Assembly (NCBI GenBank): GCA_027490925.1
Contig: JAIXXF010000002.1
Location: 1-64,000, forward strand
Length of the DNA stretch: 64,000 bases
Source: Comamonadaceae bacterium
GTDB lineage: Bacteria; Pseudomonadota; Gammaproteobacteria; Burkholderiales; Burkholderiaceae_C
Direction of reading: 5' to 3'
Of the stretch, positions 16,114 to 27,302 are shown piece after piece (position 1 is the stretch's first letter; each line of letters starts with the position of its first letter). The position numbers and the translations under genes were made by a program. The notes under the pieces were generated by a model, which ran no database searches, was not told where the DNA came from, and worked only from the letters and a program-made list of their open reading frames with translations.

Positions 16114-17846
16114 GCCGCCGCAGCATCCGCTACACCTCCAGCCCGTTGCTGGCGAGCAAAACGCCCGTATGGCGCAGCAAGTTCATTGTCGCTGGCATTG
16201 CCATCGGGTTCTCGGTGCTGGCCGCCCGAGCGGCCTATGTGCAGGTGATTGGCAACGACTTCTTCCAGCGTCAGGGTGAGGTTCGGTTCGCCCGCACCTT
16301 GGAACTGCCAGCCAACCGAGGCCGCATCTTGGACCGCAATGGTTTGATCCTCGCCTCCAGTGTGCCGGCGACCAGCATCTGGGCCATCCCGGAAGACGTG
16401 GACCGGGACCCCGCCAAACTGCGCAAGCTGGCCCAGCTGATGGACATGCCGCTGGCCGAACTGAATAAAAAACTCAAAGACGAAGACAAGACCTTCGTGT
16501 GGCTCAAGCGCCAGCTCGACGACCCGGTGGGGCAGCAAATCGCCGCGCTGAAGATCAACGGCATCTACACCCGCAAAGAGTACAAGCGCCAGTACCCCGA
16601 AGGGGAGGCCGCCGCCCACGTGGTGGGCTTCACCAACGTCGAAGACGTGGGCCAGGAAGGGGTGGAGCTGACCTTCAACCAAGAGCTGGCGGGCCGAGCG
16701 GGCGCGCGCCGGGTGATCAAGGACCGCTTTGGCCGGGTGGTCGAGGCGGTGGGCGAGACCGTGCCGCCGGTCGACGGGCGGGACCTGCAGCTCAGCATCG
16801 ACAGCAAGGTGCAGTTCTTCGCGTACCAAAAGTTGCGTGACACGGTGCTGGAAAACAAAGCCAAGGCGGGCAGCGTGGTGGTGCTGGACGTGGCCACTGG
16901 AGAGGTGTTGGCGTTGGCCAATTACCCCAGCTACCAGCCCGACAAGCGGCAGAATCTCACCGGGGCTCAACTGCGCAACCGAGCCCTGACCGACACATTC
17001 GAGCCGGGCTCGACCATGAAGCCTTTCGTGGTGGCGTTGGCCCTGGAAAAAGGTTTAGTCCGCCCCGAAACCCCCATCCAAACCGCGCCGGGCCGCATCA
17101 GCATCGGGCGCGCCACCATCACCGACGCCCACCCTCAAGGTGTGTTGACGGTCAACGAGGTGATCCAAAAGTCCAGCAACGTCGGCACCGTGAAGATGGC
17201 GATGCAAATGGAGCCGCGTGAGATGTGGGAGATCTACACGCAGGTCGGTTTTGGTCAAAAGCCGCAGGTGGCGTTCCCCGGTGCCGTCAGCGGCAAGCTG
17301 CGCGCCCACAAAACCTGGAAGCCGATCGAACAGGCCACCATGAGCTATGGCTATGGGCTGTCCAGCAGCTTGTTCCAGCTGGCGCGTGCTTACAGCGTGT
17401 TTGCACTGGACGGGCAGCTGATCCCGGTGTCCATGCTGCGGTCAACCGAGCCCGCGCCCGCGGTGCAGGTCTTGAGCCGCAAAAACGCGGTGGCGATGCG
17501 CCACATGCTGCACATGGCGGCCGGGCCTGGCGGTACGGCGCCCAAGGCGCAGACCATGGGCTACTCGGTGGGTGGCAAGACCGGCACCGCCCACAAGCAA
17601 GAGGGCAAGGGCTACGCCGACAAAAAGTACCGTGGCTTTTTCGTTGGCATGGCGCCGATCGACCAGCCGCGCATCGTGGTCGCTGTGATGATCGACGAGC
17701 CGAGCAACGGCAAGTACTACGGCGGTGATGTCGCCGCGCCGGTGTTCAGCGAGACCGTGGCCCAAACCTTGCGCATGCTGGGCATCCAGCCCGACATGGC
17801 GGTCAAGCCACAGATCCTGGCCACCGCTGTGCAGGAGTCGTTTTGA
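16110..17846 (+). CDS. ftsI: peptidoglycan D,D-transpeptidase FtsI (PBP3)
   Basis: FtsI (578 residues) crosslinks septal peptidoglycan. It has a membrane anchor (about 24-44), a pedestal domain (LPANRGRILDRNG), and a transpeptidase domain with Ser301-x-x-Lys304 (STMK), SSN at 355-357 and Lys490-Thr-Gly-Thr. Ends ILATAVQESF. Its stop overlaps the murE start by one base (TGATG). Length and motif spacing are typical. Confidence 0.98.
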   Translation: MSRRSIRYTSSPLLASKTPVWRSKFIVAGIAIGFSVLAARAAYVQVIGNDFFQRQGEVRFARTLELPANRGRILDRNGLILASSVPATSIWAIPEDVDRDPAKLRKLAQLMDMPLAELNKKLKDEDKTFVWLKRQLDDPVGQQIAALKINGIYTRKEYKRQYPEGEAAAHVVGFTNVEDVGQEGVELTFNQELAGRAGARRVIKDRFGRVVEAVGETVPPVDGRDLQLSIDSKVQFFAYQKLRDTVLENKAKAGSVVVLDVATGEVLALANYPSYQPDKRQNLTGAQLRNRALTDTFEPGSTMKPFVVALALEKGLVRPETPIQTAPGRISIGRATITDAHPQGVLTVNEVIQKSSNVGTVKMAMQMEPREMWEIYTQVGFGQKPQVAFPGAVSGKLRAHKTWKPIEQATMSYGYGLSSSLFQLARAYSVFALDGQLIPVSMLRSTEPAPAVQVLSRKNAVAMRHMLHMAAGPGGTAPKAQTMGYSVGGKTGTAHKQEGKGYADKKYRGFFVGMAPIDQPRIVVAVMIDEPSNGKYYGGDVAAPVFSETVAQTLRMLGIQPDMAVKPQILATAVQESF

Positions 17847-19366
17847 TGGCCGCGACCAAGCGCCTCGACACACCCGCCGAAGCGGCCTTGTGGTTGCGCG
17901 GTCAGGTGCGCGCGCACCTGCGCACCGACAGCCGACAGGTCCAGCCCGGCGACGGCCTGATCGCGTGGCCTGGCGCGGCGACCGACGCCCGCCGCCACGT
18001 GAGGGCGGCTTTGGCTGCGGGGGCCCATGCCTGCTTGGTGGAGGACGAGGGCGTGGAGGCGTTCGGCTTCGACGACCCTCGGGTTCGCAGTTACCGCGGC
18101 CTGAAGGCCGCCAGTGGGCCCATCGCCGCGCATTTTCATGGCCACCCCAGCGAGCACCTGTCGCTGGTGGCGGTCACCGGCACCAACGGCAAAACATCCA
18201 CCGCGTGGTGGTTGGCGCAGGCCCTTGGCCAGCGCGGTCGTTGCGGCGTGGTGGGCACTCTGGGCATCGGCGAGCCCCCCGAGCTGGTTCACAACGGTCT
18301 GACCACGCCCGACCCGGTGCTGTTGCAGCAACAACTGGCCCGGTTCGTGGCCGAGGGCGTGGGTGCTTGCGCGATCGAGGCGTCTTCTATCGGCTTGGCC
18401 GAACACCGCTTGGAAGGGTGCCGCATCGCGGTGGCGGTGTTCACCAACTTCACCCAAGACCACTTGGACTACCACGGCAGCATGGACGCTTATTGGGCTG
18501 CAAAAGCGGCGCTGTTCGATTGGCCCGGTCTGCAGGCAGCGGTGGTCAACATCGACGACACCCGCGGCGCGGCGCTGGCCGCCGAACTGTCGGGGCGCGG
18601 CCAAGTGGTGTGGACGGTGTCGTGCGCCCAGCCAGCCCGGCTGCGGGCGAAGCACTTGGCCTACGGGCCGCGTGGTGTGCGCTTCGAGGTCTGCGAGACC
18701 GATTCCCATGGCACCGAGGGTCCGGCCCATGCCTTGGACACCCCATTGATGGGCGCCCACAACGTGGCGAATCTGCTGGGTGTGCTGGGTGCCATGCGTG
18801 CCCTGGGCCTGACCCTGGCGGATGCGGTGGCGGCATGCAGCGACCTGTCGCCTGTGCCAGGCCGAATGGAATGTCTGGGGGCCGAGGACGAGCCCTTGGT
18901 GGTGGTCGATTACGCCCACACGCCCGATGCCTTGGCGCACACGCTGGCGGCGTTGCGGCCTGCAGCAAACGCGCGGTACGGCCGGCTCTGGTGCGTGTTT
19001 GGCTGCGGCGGCGACCGAGATGCGTCCAAACGGCCGCAGATGGCCGCGGCCGCTGAAGCCGGGGCCGACGTCGTGCTCGTCACCAGCGACAACCCGCGCA
19101 GCGAAGACCCCCAAGCCATCGCGGCGCAGATGCTGTCTGGGCTGCGCCGTCCCGGCACCCCGGTGGTGCTGGACCGCGCCCAGGCCATCGCCCGCGCGGT
19201 GTGCAGCGCCGCCGCCAACGACGTGGTGTTGCTGGCGGGCAAAGGCCACGAGGCATACCAAGAAATGGCCGGCGTGCGCCACCCGTTTTCAGACCGGGCC
19301 GAAGCGCTGCGGGCACTCGCCGCACGGAAGGCCGGTCAGGCCCCCGGCGAAAGGACGCCCGCATGA
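17846..19366 (+). CDS. murE: UDP-N-acetylmuramoyl-L-alanyl-D-glutamate--2,6-diaminopimelate ligase
   Basis: MurE (506 residues) adds meso-diaminopimelate to UDP-MurNAc-L-Ala-D-Glu in the cytoplasm. Seen: P-loop VTGTNGKTS, the carbamylated-lysine/His region (NFTQDHLDYHGSM), VVVDYAHTPDAL, and the DAP-recognition motif DNPRSEDP, which marks the meso-DAP enzyme rather than the lysine type. The ATG at 17846 is preferred; a TTG one codon upstream is also in frame. It overlaps murF by 4 bases. Confidence 0.97.
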   Translation: MAATKRLDTPAEAALWLRGQVRAHLRTDSRQVQPGDGLIAWPGAATDARRHVRAALAAGAHACLVEDEGVEAFGFDDPRVRSYRGLKAASGPIAAHFHGHPSEHLSLVAVTGTNGKTSTAWWLAQALGQRGRCGVVGTLGIGEPPELVHNGLTTPDPVLLQQQLARFVAEGVGACAIEASSIGLAEHRLEGCRIAVAVFTNFTQDHLDYHGSMDAYWAAKAALFDWPGLQAAVVNIDDTRGAALAAELSGRGQVVWTVSCAQPARLRAKHLAYGPRGVRFEVCETDSHGTEGPAHALDTPLMGAHNVANLLGVLGAMRALGLTLADAVAACSDLSPVPGRMECLGAEDEPLVVVDYAHTPDALAHTLAALRPAANARYGRLWCVFGCGGDRDASKRPQMAAAAEAGADVVLVTSDNPRSEDPQAIAAQMLSGLRRPGTPVVLDRAQAIARAVCSAAANDVVLLAGKGHEAYQEMAGVRHPFSDRAEALRALAARKAGQAPGERTPA

Positions 19367-20781
19367 TGACGCTGGCCCAACTCCACGCGTGGTTGCCTGG
19401 GAGCCAGCTGGTTGGCGACGGGCGTACCACCGTCTTGCGGGTGCACACCGACACCCGGTCGTTGCAACCGGGTGATCTGTTCGTGGCTTTGCGTGGCGAG
19501 CGCTTCGACGCCAACGACTTGCTGCCGCAGGCTGCTGCACAGGGTGCCGCGGCGGTGTTGGCCGAACGCGGGGTGACCCCCGCAGGGTTGCCCGGCGTGG
19601 TAGTGGCCGACGCGAAGCGCGCCTTGGGGCAACTGGCGACCGCGTGGCGCGCCCAGTTCGCGCTGCCGCTGGTGGCGGTCACTGGCAGCAACGGCAAAAC
19701 CACCGTGACCCAGATGGTGGCCGCCATCTTGCGCGCTTGGCAGCCCGAAGCCACGCTGGCCACCCAAGGCAACCTCAACAACGACATTGGAGTGCCGCTG
19801 ACGCTGCTGCGTTTGCGCGCGGCGCACGCGGTTGCGGTGGTGGAGCTGGGCATGAACCATCCCGGCGAGATCGCGCAGATCGCCGCGATGGCACAGCCCA
19901 CGGTGGCCTTGGTCAACAACGCCCAGCGTGAGCACCTGGAGTTCATGCACAGCGTGGCCGCGGTGGCGCAAGAAAACGGCGCGGTGATCAGTGCTTTGCC
20001 CACCACCGGTGTGGCGGTGTTCCCCGAGGACGATGACCACACCGCCGTATGGCGAGTGCTGGCGGGCGCGCGGGCCACCCTCACCTTTGCCGACAGTGCG
20101 GCGACGGGAGCTGGCCACAGCACCGCCGATGTGCGCACCGAGTCGGCGGTTTGGGATGCTGGTGGCTGGTCGGTGCGGGCGGTCACGCCTGCGGGCGCGG
20201 TGGTGTATCGGCTCCACATCGCAGGCCGCCACAACGTCAAGAACTCGCTGGCCGCGCTGGCGTGCGCATGCGCTGCCGGCGTACCACTGGACGCCGCCGC
20301 CCAGGGGTTGTCGGCTTTTGAGCCGGTTGCAGGCCGCTCGCGCGCACTGTCGCTCCGCGTGGGACACCGACCGGTCACGCTGGTGGACGACACCTACAAC
20401 GCCAACCCAGACTCGGTCCGCGCCGCCATCGCGGTGCTGGCGGGTCTGCCGGGTCCGCGCCTGTTGGTGCTGGGCGACATGGGCGAGGTCGGAACCGACG
20501 GACCGGCGCTGCACGCCGAAGCCGGTCTTTGCGCCCGCGAGCACGGGCTGGACCGTGTCTTCGCCCTGGGCGAGCTGTCCCGTCATGCGGTGCAGGCCTT
20601 CGGCCCGGCAGGACGCCACTTTGACCAGGTCGAAGCCCTCACCACCGCCGTGCTGAACGCCTTGCCCGGCGTGGCCAGCGTGTTGGTCAAGGGCTCGCGC
20701 TTCATGAAGATGGAGCGAGTGGTCCAGGCCGCCTCCAGCACCCATCACCACGATTTCAAGGGAGCGGCCCATGCTGCTTAG
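19363..20781 (+). CDS. murF: UDP-N-acetylmuramoyl-tripeptide--D-alanyl-D-alanine ligase
   Basis: MurF (472 residues) adds D-Ala-D-Ala to the tripeptide precursor. Motifs: N-terminal [17 protein letters not shown]-loop [45 protein letters not shown], and [11 protein letters not shown]. The ATG at 19363 gives [10 protein letters not shown]. It overlaps murE by 4 bases and mraY by 11 bases. Confidence 0.97.
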   Translation: MMTLAQLHAWLPGSQLVGDGRTTVLRVHTDTRSLQPGDLFVALRGERFDANDLLPQAAAQGAAAVLAERGVTPAGLPGVVVADAKRALGQLATAWRAQFALPLVAVTGSNGKTTVTQMVAAILRAWQPEATLATQGNLNNDIGVPLTLLRLRAAHAVAVVELGMNHPGEIAQIAAMAQPTVALVNNAQREHLEFMHSVAAVAQENGAVISALPTTGVAVFPEDDDHTAVWRVLAGARATLTFADSAATGAGHSTADVRTESAVWDAGGWSVRAVTPAGAVVYRLHIAGRHNVKNSLAALACACAAGVPLDAAAQGLSAFEPVAGRSRALSLRVGHRPVTLVDDTYNANPDSVRAAIAVLAGLPGPRLLVLGDMGEVGTDGPALHAEAGLCAREHGLDRVFALGELSRHAVQAFGPAGRHFDQVEALTTAVLNALPGVASVLVKGSRFMKMERVVQAASSTHHHDFKGAAHAA

Positions 20782-21949
20782 TCTCGCGCAGTGGCTGCAG
20801 TCGCTGTCCCCCGAGTTCGGTTTTTTCCGGGTCTTTCAGTACCTGACTTTTCGCGCCGTCATGGCCGCGTTGACCGCGTTGTTGATCGGCCTGGTGGGGG
20901 GGCCACCGGTGATTCGGCGCCTGACCGCGCTGAAGATCGGCCAGCCTGTGCGTGGCTACGGCATGGAGAGCCATTTGGTCAAATCGGGCACGCCCACCAT
21001 GGGGGGGGTACTGATCCTGATGTCGATCGCACTGTCCACCCTGTTGTGGTTCGACCTCAGCAACCGCTTCGTGTGGATCGTGCTGTTGGTCACCTTGGGT
21101 TTCGGCGCCATCGGCTGGGCCGACGACTGGCGCAAAGTGGTGCGCAAAGACCCCGAGGGCATGCGCTCGCGAGAGAAGTACCTGTGGCAGTCGCTGATTG
21201 GAGTGGTGGCGGCGGTCTACCTGGTGTTCAGCATCTCGGAGAGCTCCAACCTCAAAGTGCTGGAGTTGTTTTTGACGTGGGTGCAGTCGGGCTTTGACGT
21301 GGACCTGCCGCCCAAAGCGGGCCTGCTGCTGCCGTTTTTCAAAGAGGTGAGCTATCCGTTGGGGGTGTTTGGTTTCGTGATCCTCACCTACCTGGTCATC
21401 GTGGGATCCAGTAATGCGGTCAACCTCACCGACGGGTTGGACGGCTTGGCCATCATGCCGGTGGTGATGGTGGGTTCTGCGCTGGGCGTGTTCGCGTATG
21501 TGACGGGCAGCGTGGTGTATTCCAAGTACCTGTTCTTCCCGCACATCCCGGGCTCAGGTGAGCTGCTGATTTTTTGTTCGGCCATGGCCGGCGCGGGTTT
21601 GGCTTTCTTGTGGTTCAACACCCACCCCGCGCAGGTGTTCATGGGCGATGTGGGCGCGCTGGCGCTCGGCGGGGCACTGGGCACCATCGCCGTGATCGTG
21701 CGGCAGGAGATCGTGCTTGCCATCATGGGCGGCATCTTTGTGGTGGAGGCGATGTCGGTCATGCTGCAGGTGACCTACTTCAAGTACACCAAGAAAAAAT
21801 ACGGTGAGGGCCGTCGCATCCTCAAAATGGCCCCGCTGCACCACCACTTTGAGAAAAGCGGGTGGAAAGAAACGCAGGTGGTGGTGCGTTTCTGGATCAT
21901 CACCATGCTGTTGTGCCTGGTGGGTCTGTCCACCCTGAAGCTGAGGTGA
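20771..21949 (+). CDS. mraY: phospho-N-acetylmuramoyl-pentapeptide-transferase
   Basis: MraY (392 residues) transfers phospho-MurNAc-pentapeptide to undecaprenyl phosphate, making lipid I. It is polytopic (about 10 membrane helices) with the family signatures GTPTMGG, the catalytic aspartates in GWADDWRKV and [13 protein letters not shown], and the cytoplasmic [13 protein letters not shown]. Slightly longer than E. coli MraY (360) through an extended loop near 155-190. It starts within the end of murF. Confidence 0.98.
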   Translation: MLLSLAQWLQSLSPEFGFFRVFQYLTFRAVMAALTALLIGLVGGPPVIRRLTALKIGQPVRGYGMESHLVKSGTPTMGGVLILMSIALSTLLWFDLSNRFVWIVLLVTLGFGAIGWADDWRKVVRKDPEGMRSREKYLWQSLIGVVAAVYLVFSISESSNLKVLELFLTWVQSGFDVDLPPKAGLLLPFFKEVSYPLGVFGFVILTYLVIVGSSNAVNLTDGLDGLAIMPVVMVGSALGVFAYVTGSVVYSKYLFFPHIPGSGELLIFCSAMAGAGLAFLWFNTHPAQVFMGDVGALALGGALGTIAVIVRQEIVLAIMGGIFVVEAMSVMLQVTYFKYTKKKYGEGRRILKMAPLHHHFEKSGWKETQVVVRFWIITMLLCLVGLSTLKLR

Positions 21950-21951
21950 GC

Positions 21952-23490
21952 ATGCACGCCCTGCAGCACCAGCGCGTCCTCGTCCTGGGTCTCGGTGCGT
22001 CCGGGCTGGCGATGGCGCGTTGGTGTGACCGCCACGGCGCGCAGGTGACTGTGGCCGACACACGGGACAACCCGCCCCAATTGGCCGCGCTGCGCGAGTC
22101 GGTGCCTGGCGCCATTTTTGTCTCCGGCCCGTTCAGCGCCGAGCTGTTGGCGTCCACGCCCAACGCGGTGTACCGCAGCCCAGGCCTGTCGCCCACTGCT
22201 GTTGCTCCTGTTTTAGGAGCTATGCAGGCAGATTCAACGAGGGCTGGGGGTGAATTGGATTTGTTTTTTGAGGCTTTGGCCGCCATCAAGACCGAAACTG
22301 GCCATTCCTCGGCGATTTTGGCCATCACCGGCACCAACGGAAAAACCACCGTCACATCGCTCACCGCCCAGCTGGTCGCTCGCGCGGGCTTGAGCGTGGC
22401 GGTGGCGGGCAACATCGGCCCCACGCTGCTGGACACGCTCACCGCCCATCTCGACGCCAACACCTTGCCGCAAGTGTGGGTGCTTGAGCTTTCCAGCTTT
22501 CAGCTCGACAGCAGCACGGCTTTCGAACCCACCGCCGCCACGGTGCTCAACCTGTCGCAAGACCACCTCGACTGGCACGGCGATATGGCGGCCTACGCGT
22601 CCGCCAAAGCCCGCGTGTTCGGCCAGACGGGTTTGATGCTGCTCAACCGAGACGACCCCGCCGTGATGGCCATGCTGCCGCCGGCCGAGCCGGCAGCCAA
22701 AGGCAAGCCCCACAAGCCTGCGCCGGAGCGAGCGCACCTGACCTTTGGTGCCGGCGTGCCCCAGCGGCCAGGCGACTACGGGCTCGAAACGGTGAATGGC
22801 ATGACTTGGTTGGTCCGCGCCCAACCTGCTGACGACACCCGCCGCACACGCGCCCAGCAGCGGGCAGAAGCCGTGCCCGACCTGTTGCTGCAACGCCTCA
22901 TGCCCGCCGATGCGCTGCGCATCCGAGGGCGCCACAACGCAGTCAATGCCCTGGCCGCCTTGGCACTGGCCAGCGCGGCGGGCGGCAGCCTCGCCCCCAT
23001 GCTCTACGGCCTGCGTGAATACCGTGGCGAGCCGCACCGGGTCGAATTGGTGGGTTTGCTGAATGGCGTGGCCTACTACGACGACAGCAAAGGCACCAAC
23101 GTGGGCGCCACGGTGGCCGCACTGCAGGGGTTGGGTGCCGACCAGCCGGTGGTGGTGATTTTGGGCGGAGAAGGCAAGGGCCAGGACTTCTCACCGTTGC
23201 GGCCTGCGGTGGCACGCCACGCCCGTGCGGTGGTTCTGATCGGCCGAGACGGCCCGCTGATCGGTCAGGCGCTGGCCGACGCGGGCGTGCCTGTGCACAC
23301 CGCAGCCACCCTGCCCGAGGCGGTGACCCAAGCCAGCGCCCTGGCCCAACCGGGCGACGCCGTGCTGCTGTCCCCCGCATGTGCGAGCTTTGACATGTTC
23401 GACGACTACGCCCATCGGGCGCGGGTGTTCTGTGACGCCGTCGCGGCGCTGGCCGCCGACGCGGGCGTTGACTTGGTGGAACAGCCATGA
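21952..23490 (+). CDS. murD: UDP-N-acetylmuramoyl-L-alanine--D-glutamate ligase
   Basis: MurD (512 residues) adds D-glutamate to UDP-MurNAc-L-Ala. Seen: [16 protein letters not shown] at the N-terminus, P-loop [44 protein letters not shown]. It is longer than E. coli MurD (438). Part of the excess, around residues 84-104 just before [10 protein letters not shown], is encoded by repeat copy 3 (22204-22260); another insertion lies near 245-260. The start is the ATG at 21952, two bases after the mraY stop; an in-frame upstream codon at 21862 lies within mraY. Overlaps ftsW by 4 bases. Confidence 0.97.
   Translation: MHALQHQRVLVLGLGASGLAMARWCDRHGAQVTVADTRDNPPQLAALRESVPGAIFVSGPFSAELLASTPNAVYRSPGLSPTAVAPVLGAMQADSTRAGGELDLFFEALAAIKTETGHSSAILAITGTNGKTTVTSLTAQLVARAGLSVAVAGNIGPTLLDTLTAHLDANTLPQVWVLELSSFQLDSSTAFEPTAATVLNLSQDHLDWHGDMAAYASAKARVFGQTGLMLLNRDDPAVMAMLPPAEPAAKGKPHKPAPERAHLTFGAGVPQRPGDYGLETVNGMTWLVRAQPADDTRRTRAQQRAEAVPDLLLQRLMPADALRIRGRHNAVNALAALALASAAGGSLAPMLYGLREYRGEPHRVELVGLLNGVAYYDDSKGTNVGATVAALQGLGADQPVVVILGGEGKGQDFSPLRPAVARHARAVVLIGRDGPLIGQALADAGVPVHTAATLPEAVTQASALAQPGDAVLLSPACASFDMFDDYAHRARVFCDAVAALAADAGVDLVEQP
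22204..22260 (+). repeat. dispersed GCT-N11-AGC / AGGGC element, copy 3 (inside murD)
   Basis: GCTCC-N7-GGAGC (22204-22220) forms a perfect 5-bp hairpin, AGGGC follows at 22240, then TGGGGGTGAATTGGA. Spacing equals the other copies, and CAGATTC before AGGGC is shared with the dapF copy. It is translated in frame within MurD. Confidence 0.75.
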
Positions 23491-24758
23491 ACCAGCGCGT
23501 GCGACCCTCTCCCATGGCCTGGATCGGTGGCCTGTTCGGCGGCATGCAGCGCACCGCCGCCGACGTGTTGCCAGTGCGCATCGGTGGCACCGAATTCGCC
23601 CGCACCCCGAGCACGCCCGCCCGGCTGCTGGGCTTCGACCAGGGGCTGATCGCGGTGTCGGTCGCGTTGCTGTTGTGGGGCCTGGTGATGGTGTATTCAA
23701 CCACCATCGCCATGCCCGACAACCCCAAGTTCGCCAATTATTCGCACCACCATTTCGTGTGGCGCCACCTGCTGTCCCTTGTGTTAGCGGCGTTCGCGGC
23801 ATTGGTGGCCTTCCAGGTGCCAATGAAGGTGTGGGAGCGCTGGGCCCCCTGGCTGTTTGTGCTCTCTTTGCTGCTGTTGATCGCGGTGCTGATACCGCAC
23901 GTTGGCAAGGGCGTGAACGGCGCGCGGCGCTGGATCGCGCTGGGCTTCATGAACTTTCAGCCCTCGGAGCTGGCCAAATTTGCGGTGTTGCTGTACGCCG
24001 CCGACTACATGGTCCGCAAGATGGAAGTCAAGGAAAAGTTCTTCCGCGCGGTGCTGCCCATGGGCATCGCGGTGGCGGTGACCGGCATGCTGCTGCTGGC
24101 TGAGCCAGACATGGGCGCCTTCATGGTGATCGCCGTGATCGCCATGGGCATTCTGTTTTTGGGCGGCGTCAACGCGCGCATGTTTTTCTTGATCGCCACC
24201 GTGCTCGTTGGTGCTTTCATCATGATGGTCATGATGAGCCCGTGGCGGCGGGAGCGGATTTTTGCCTACCTCGACCCGTGGAGCGCCGAACACGCGCTGG
24301 GCAAGGGCTACCAGCTGTCGCACTCGTTGATCGCCATTGGCCGTGGCGAGGTGTTTGGTGTGGGTCTGGGCGGCAGTGTCGAGAAATTGCACTGGCTGCC
24401 GGAGGCCCACACCGACTTCATGCTCGCGGTGATTGGTGAGGAATTTGGCCTGGTGGGCGTGCTGCTGGTGATTGCCCTGTTCCTGTGGCTGACCCGCCGC
24501 CTGATGCACATCGGTCGGCAAGCCATCGCGCTCGATCGGGTGTTCGCGGGTTTGGTGGCCCAGGGCGTGGGCGTGTGGGTGGGCTTTCAGGCCTTCATCA
24601 ACATGGGGGTCAATCTTGGCGCGCTGCCCACCAAGGGCCTGACCCTGCCGCTGATGAGCTACGGCGGCTCGGCCATCCTGATGAACCTGGTGGCTTTGGC
24701 CGTGGTGCTGAGGATCGATTTTGAGAACCGCCAGTTGATGCGGGGGAACCGCCGATGA
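23487..24758 (+). CDS. ftsW: septal peptidoglycan glycosyltransferase FtsW
   Basis: FtsW (423 residues) is the SEDS-family glycan polymerase of the divisome, acting with FtsI. It has a cytoplasmic N-terminus of about 50 residues and about 10 membrane helices. Conserved features are [30 protein letters not shown] (catalytic Asp region), [29 protein letters not shown] and the final [18 protein letters not shown]. The presence of the second SEDS protein rodA at 42020 separates division and elongation roles. Overlaps murG by 4 bases. Confidence 0.97.
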   Translation: MNQRVRPSPMAWIGGLFGGMQRTAADVLPVRIGGTEFARTPSTPARLLGFDQGLIAVSVALLLWGLVMVYSTTIAMPDNPKFANYSHHHFVWRHLLSLVLAAFAALVAFQVPMKVWERWAPWLFVLSLLLLIAVLIPHVGKGVNGARRWIALGFMNFQPSELAKFAVLLYAADYMVRKMEVKEKFFRAVLPMGIAVAVTGMLLLAEPDMGAFMVIAVIAMGILFLGGVNARMFFLIATVLVGAFIMMVMMSPWRRERIFAYLDPWSAEHALGKGYQLSHSLIAIGRGEVFGVGLGGSVEKLHWLPEAHTDFMLAVIGEEFGLVGVLLVIALFLWLTRRLMHIGRQAIALDRVFAGLVAQGVGVWVGFQAFINMGVNLGALPTKGLTLPLMSYGGSAILMNLVALAVVLRIDFENRQLMRGNRR

Positions 24759-25849
24759 CTGTGCTCCGCACCGCGTTGATCATGGCCGGGGGCACTGGTG
24801 GCCACATATTCCCGGGCCTGGCCCTGGCCGAGGCGCTGAGCGCCCAGGGCTGGCAGGTGCATTGGCTGGGCGGTCGCGGGGCGCCAGGCAGGCCCAGCAT
24901 GGAAAGTGCACTGGTGCCGTCGCGCGGGGTGCCTTTTGAAAGCATCGACTTCACCGGCGTGCGCGGCAAGGGGTGGGCGTCTTTGGCGGCCTTGCCCTGG
25001 CGTTTGCTCAAGGCCCTGGGGCAAAGCGTGCAGGTCTTGCGCCGGGTGCAACCCGATGTGGTGGTTGGGTTCGGCGGGTACGTCACCTTCCCAGCGGGCT
25101 TGGCAGCGGTGCTGTTGCGGGTGCCCCTGTTTCTGCACGAACAAAACTCATTGGCGGGCATGGCCAACCGGGTATTGGCCCGCGTGGCCGACCGGGTCTT
25201 CACCGCCTTCCCCCAAGCATTCACCAAGACCGCACCCCGCACCGCCTGGGTGGGCAACCCATTGCGTGCGCCGTTTCTGGAACAACCGCTTCCGGCGCTG
25301 CGTTTTGCCGGCCGGCAAGGCCCGTTGAAGGTGCTGGTGGTGGGCGGCAGCCTCGGGGCCAAGGCACTCAACGAGGTCGTGCCCCTGGCGGTGGCCCGAT
25401 TGCCTCAGTCGCAACGGCCCCACCTGTTGCACCAAAGCGGCAGCACCCACATCGACGCCCTGCGTGCCCATTACCAGGCGGCCGGTGTGACGGCCGAGCT
25501 GACGCCTTTCATCGACGACACTGCGGGCGCCTTTGCGGAAGCCGACCTGGTGATCGCCCGCGCCGGGGCCAGCACCGTGACCGAGCTGGCGGCGGTGGGC
25601 GCCGCTGCGCTGTTTGTCCCCTTTCCCTCGGCGGTGGACGACCACCAAACCCATAACGCCCGCTTCTTGGTGGATGCGGGCGCAGGGTGGTGGATACCTC
25701 AGGCCGAGCTGACCCCGGAACGCCTCGCCACGTTCCTCACCGACATCGACCGCAGTGCCTTGCTGGTGCGCGCCGAGAAAGCCAAAACCATGCAACAAAC
25801 ACAGGCCACTGCAGAGATGGTGCGCGCCTGCGAGGGGATCGTGCGATGA
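24755..25849 (+). CDS. murG: UDP-N-acetylglucosamine--lipid I GlcNAc transferase MurG
   Basis: MurG (364 residues) converts lipid I to lipid II at the inner face of the membrane. It has two Rossmann-like halves: [17 protein letters not shown] at the N-terminus and [14 protein letters not shown] plus [16 protein letters not shown] and [14 protein letters not shown] in the C-terminal UDP-GlcNAc domain. Starts [13 protein letters not shown]. Overlaps murC by 4 bases. Confidence 0.98.
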   Translation: MTVLRTALIMAGGTGGHIFPGLALAEALSAQGWQVHWLGGRGAPGRPSMESALVPSRGVPFESIDFTGVRGKGWASLAALPWRLLKALGQSVQVLRRVQPDVVVGFGGYVTFPAGLAAVLLRVPLFLHEQNSLAGMANRVLARVADRVFTAFPQAFTKTAPRTAWVGNPLRAPFLEQPLPALRFAGRQGPLKVLVVGGSLGAKALNEVVPLAVARLPQSQRPHLLHQSGSTHIDALRAHYQAAGVTAELTPFIDDTAGAFAEADLVIARAGASTVTELAAVGAAALFVPFPSAVDDHQTHNARFLVDAGAGWWIPQAELTPERLATFLTDIDRSALLVRAEKAKTMQQTQATAEMVRACEGIVR

Positions 25850-27291
25850 AGCACGCGGTGCGTCACATCCACTTCGTCGGTATTGGCGGCTCCGGCATGA
25901 GCGGCATCGCCGAGGTGATGCTCAACCTCGGTTACCAAATCTCGGGCTCTGACCTCGCCGACAGCAGCACCCTGCGCCGTTTGGCGGCACTGGGCATTCA
26001 GACCCATGTCGGCCACGCCGCCAGCCATGTGGAGGGCGCCGATGCAGTGGTCACATCCACCGCCGTCCAGCCCCACAACCCAGAGGTGATCGCTGCGCGG
26101 GAAAAGCGCATTCCGGTCGTGCCGCGTGCGCTGATGTTGGCCGAGCTGATGCGGCTCAAGCAGGGCATTGCCATCGCGGGCACGCATGGAAAGACCACCA
26201 CCACCAGTCTGGTGGCCAGTGTTTTGGCTGTGGCGGGTCTGGACCCGACCTTTGTGATTGGCGGGCGCTTGAACAGCGCGGGCACCAATGCCAAGCTGGG
26301 CAGCGGAGACCACATCGTGGTGGAGGCCGATGAGTCGGACGCGTCATTTCTGAACCTGTTGCCGGTGATGGCGGTGGTGACCAACATCGACGCCGACCAC
26401 ATGGAAACCTATGGCCACGATTTCGGCAACCTGAAAAAGGCCTTTGTCGACTTCCTGCACCGCATGCCGTTCTACGGCACCGCCATCTTGTGCACCGACG
26501 ACCCGGCCATTGCCGACATCGTGCCGCAGGTCACTTGTCCCATCACCAGCTACGGTTTCGGTGCTGACGCGCAGGTGCGGGCGGTGAACGTGCGCGCTGC
26601 CCATGGGCAAATGCGCTTCACCGTGCAGCGCCGCAATGGCGTCACCCTGCCCGATCTGGATGTGGTGCTGAACCTGCCGGGCGAACACAACGTGCGCAAC
26701 GCGCTGGCTGCCATCGCGGTGGCGGTGGAACTCAACATCCCCGATACGGCTGTTTTGCAGGCCCTGGCCAGCTTCAAGGGCGTGGGGCGGCGCTTCCAGC
26801 GCTACGGCGAAGCGGTGCTGGCCAGTGGGGGCCAAGTGACCGTGGTAGACGACTACGGCCACCACCCGGTGGAGCTTGCCGCGACGCTTGCCGCAGCCCG
26901 GGGGGCGTTCCCAGGCCGTCGCCTGGTGCTGGCGTTTCAGCCGCACCGCTACACCCGCACCCGCGACTGCTTTGAGGACTTCGTCAAGGTACTGGGCACA
27001 GCCGATGTGCTGTTGTTGGCCGAGGTTTATGCCGCAGGCGAGCCGCCCCTCGTCGCCGCCGATGGCCGTTCCCTGGCCCGCGCGATCCGGGTGGCGGGCA
27101 AGTCGGAGCCGGTGTTTGTGGGCGACATCGAGACGATGCCGCAAACCATCCTGGAGATCGTGCGCGACGGCGACGTGGTGCTGTGTATGGGCGCTGGGTC
27201 CATCGGCGGCGTGCCCAGCAAAGTGATGGAAAAAGCGCTTCAGTTGCTATCACTTCAGGAGCATAATTCGTTGTCGGGAAAAGGGCTATGA
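25846..27291 (+). CDS. murC: UDP-N-acetylmuramate--L-alanine ligase
   Basis: MurC (481 residues) starts the pentapeptide by adding L-alanine to UDP-MurNAc. Motifs: [19 protein letters not shown]-loop [50 protein letters not shown] and [13 protein letters not shown]. The last roughly 16 residues (after VMEKALQ) are not family sequence but are encoded by repeat copy 4, which also provides the stop codon. The start at 25846 ([10 protein letters not shown]) overlaps the murG stop. Confidence 0.97.
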   Translation: MKHAVRHIHFVGIGGSGMSGIAEVMLNLGYQISGSDLADSSTLRRLAALGIQTHVGHAASHVEGADAVVTSTAVQPHNPEVIAAREKRIPVVPRALMLAELMRLKQGIAIAGTHGKTTTTSLVASVLAVAGLDPTFVIGGRLNSAGTNAKLGSGDHIVVEADESDASFLNLLPVMAVVTNIDADHMETYGHDFGNLKKAFVDFLHRMPFYGTAILCTDDPAIADIVPQVTCPITSYGFGADAQVRAVNVRAAHGQMRFTVQRRNGVTLPDLDVVLNLPGEHNVRNALAAIAVAVELNIPDTAVLQALASFKGVGRRFQRYGEAVLASGGQVTVVDDYGHHPVELAATLAAARGAFPGRRLVLAFQPHRYTRTRDCFEDFVKVLGTADVLLLAEVYAAGEPPLVAADGRSLARAIRVAGKSEPVFVGDIETMPQTILEIVRDGDVVLCMGAGSIGGVPSKVMEKALQLLSLQEHNSLSGKGL

Positions 27292-27302
27292 CCCCAAAAA
27301 GC
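27246..27302 (+). repeat. dispersed GCT-N11-AGC / AGGGC element, copy 4 (murC-ddlB junction)
   Basis: GCT at 27246, AGC at 27260, AGGGC at 27282, the same offsets as the other copies. The element spans the murC 3' end, and its right part contains the murC stop and the overlapping ddlB ATG (27288). Confidence 0.65.

Noticed and set aside
17843-17845. TTG as murE start
   Set aside because: It is directly followed by an in-frame ATG that gives the usual one-base overlap with ftsI.
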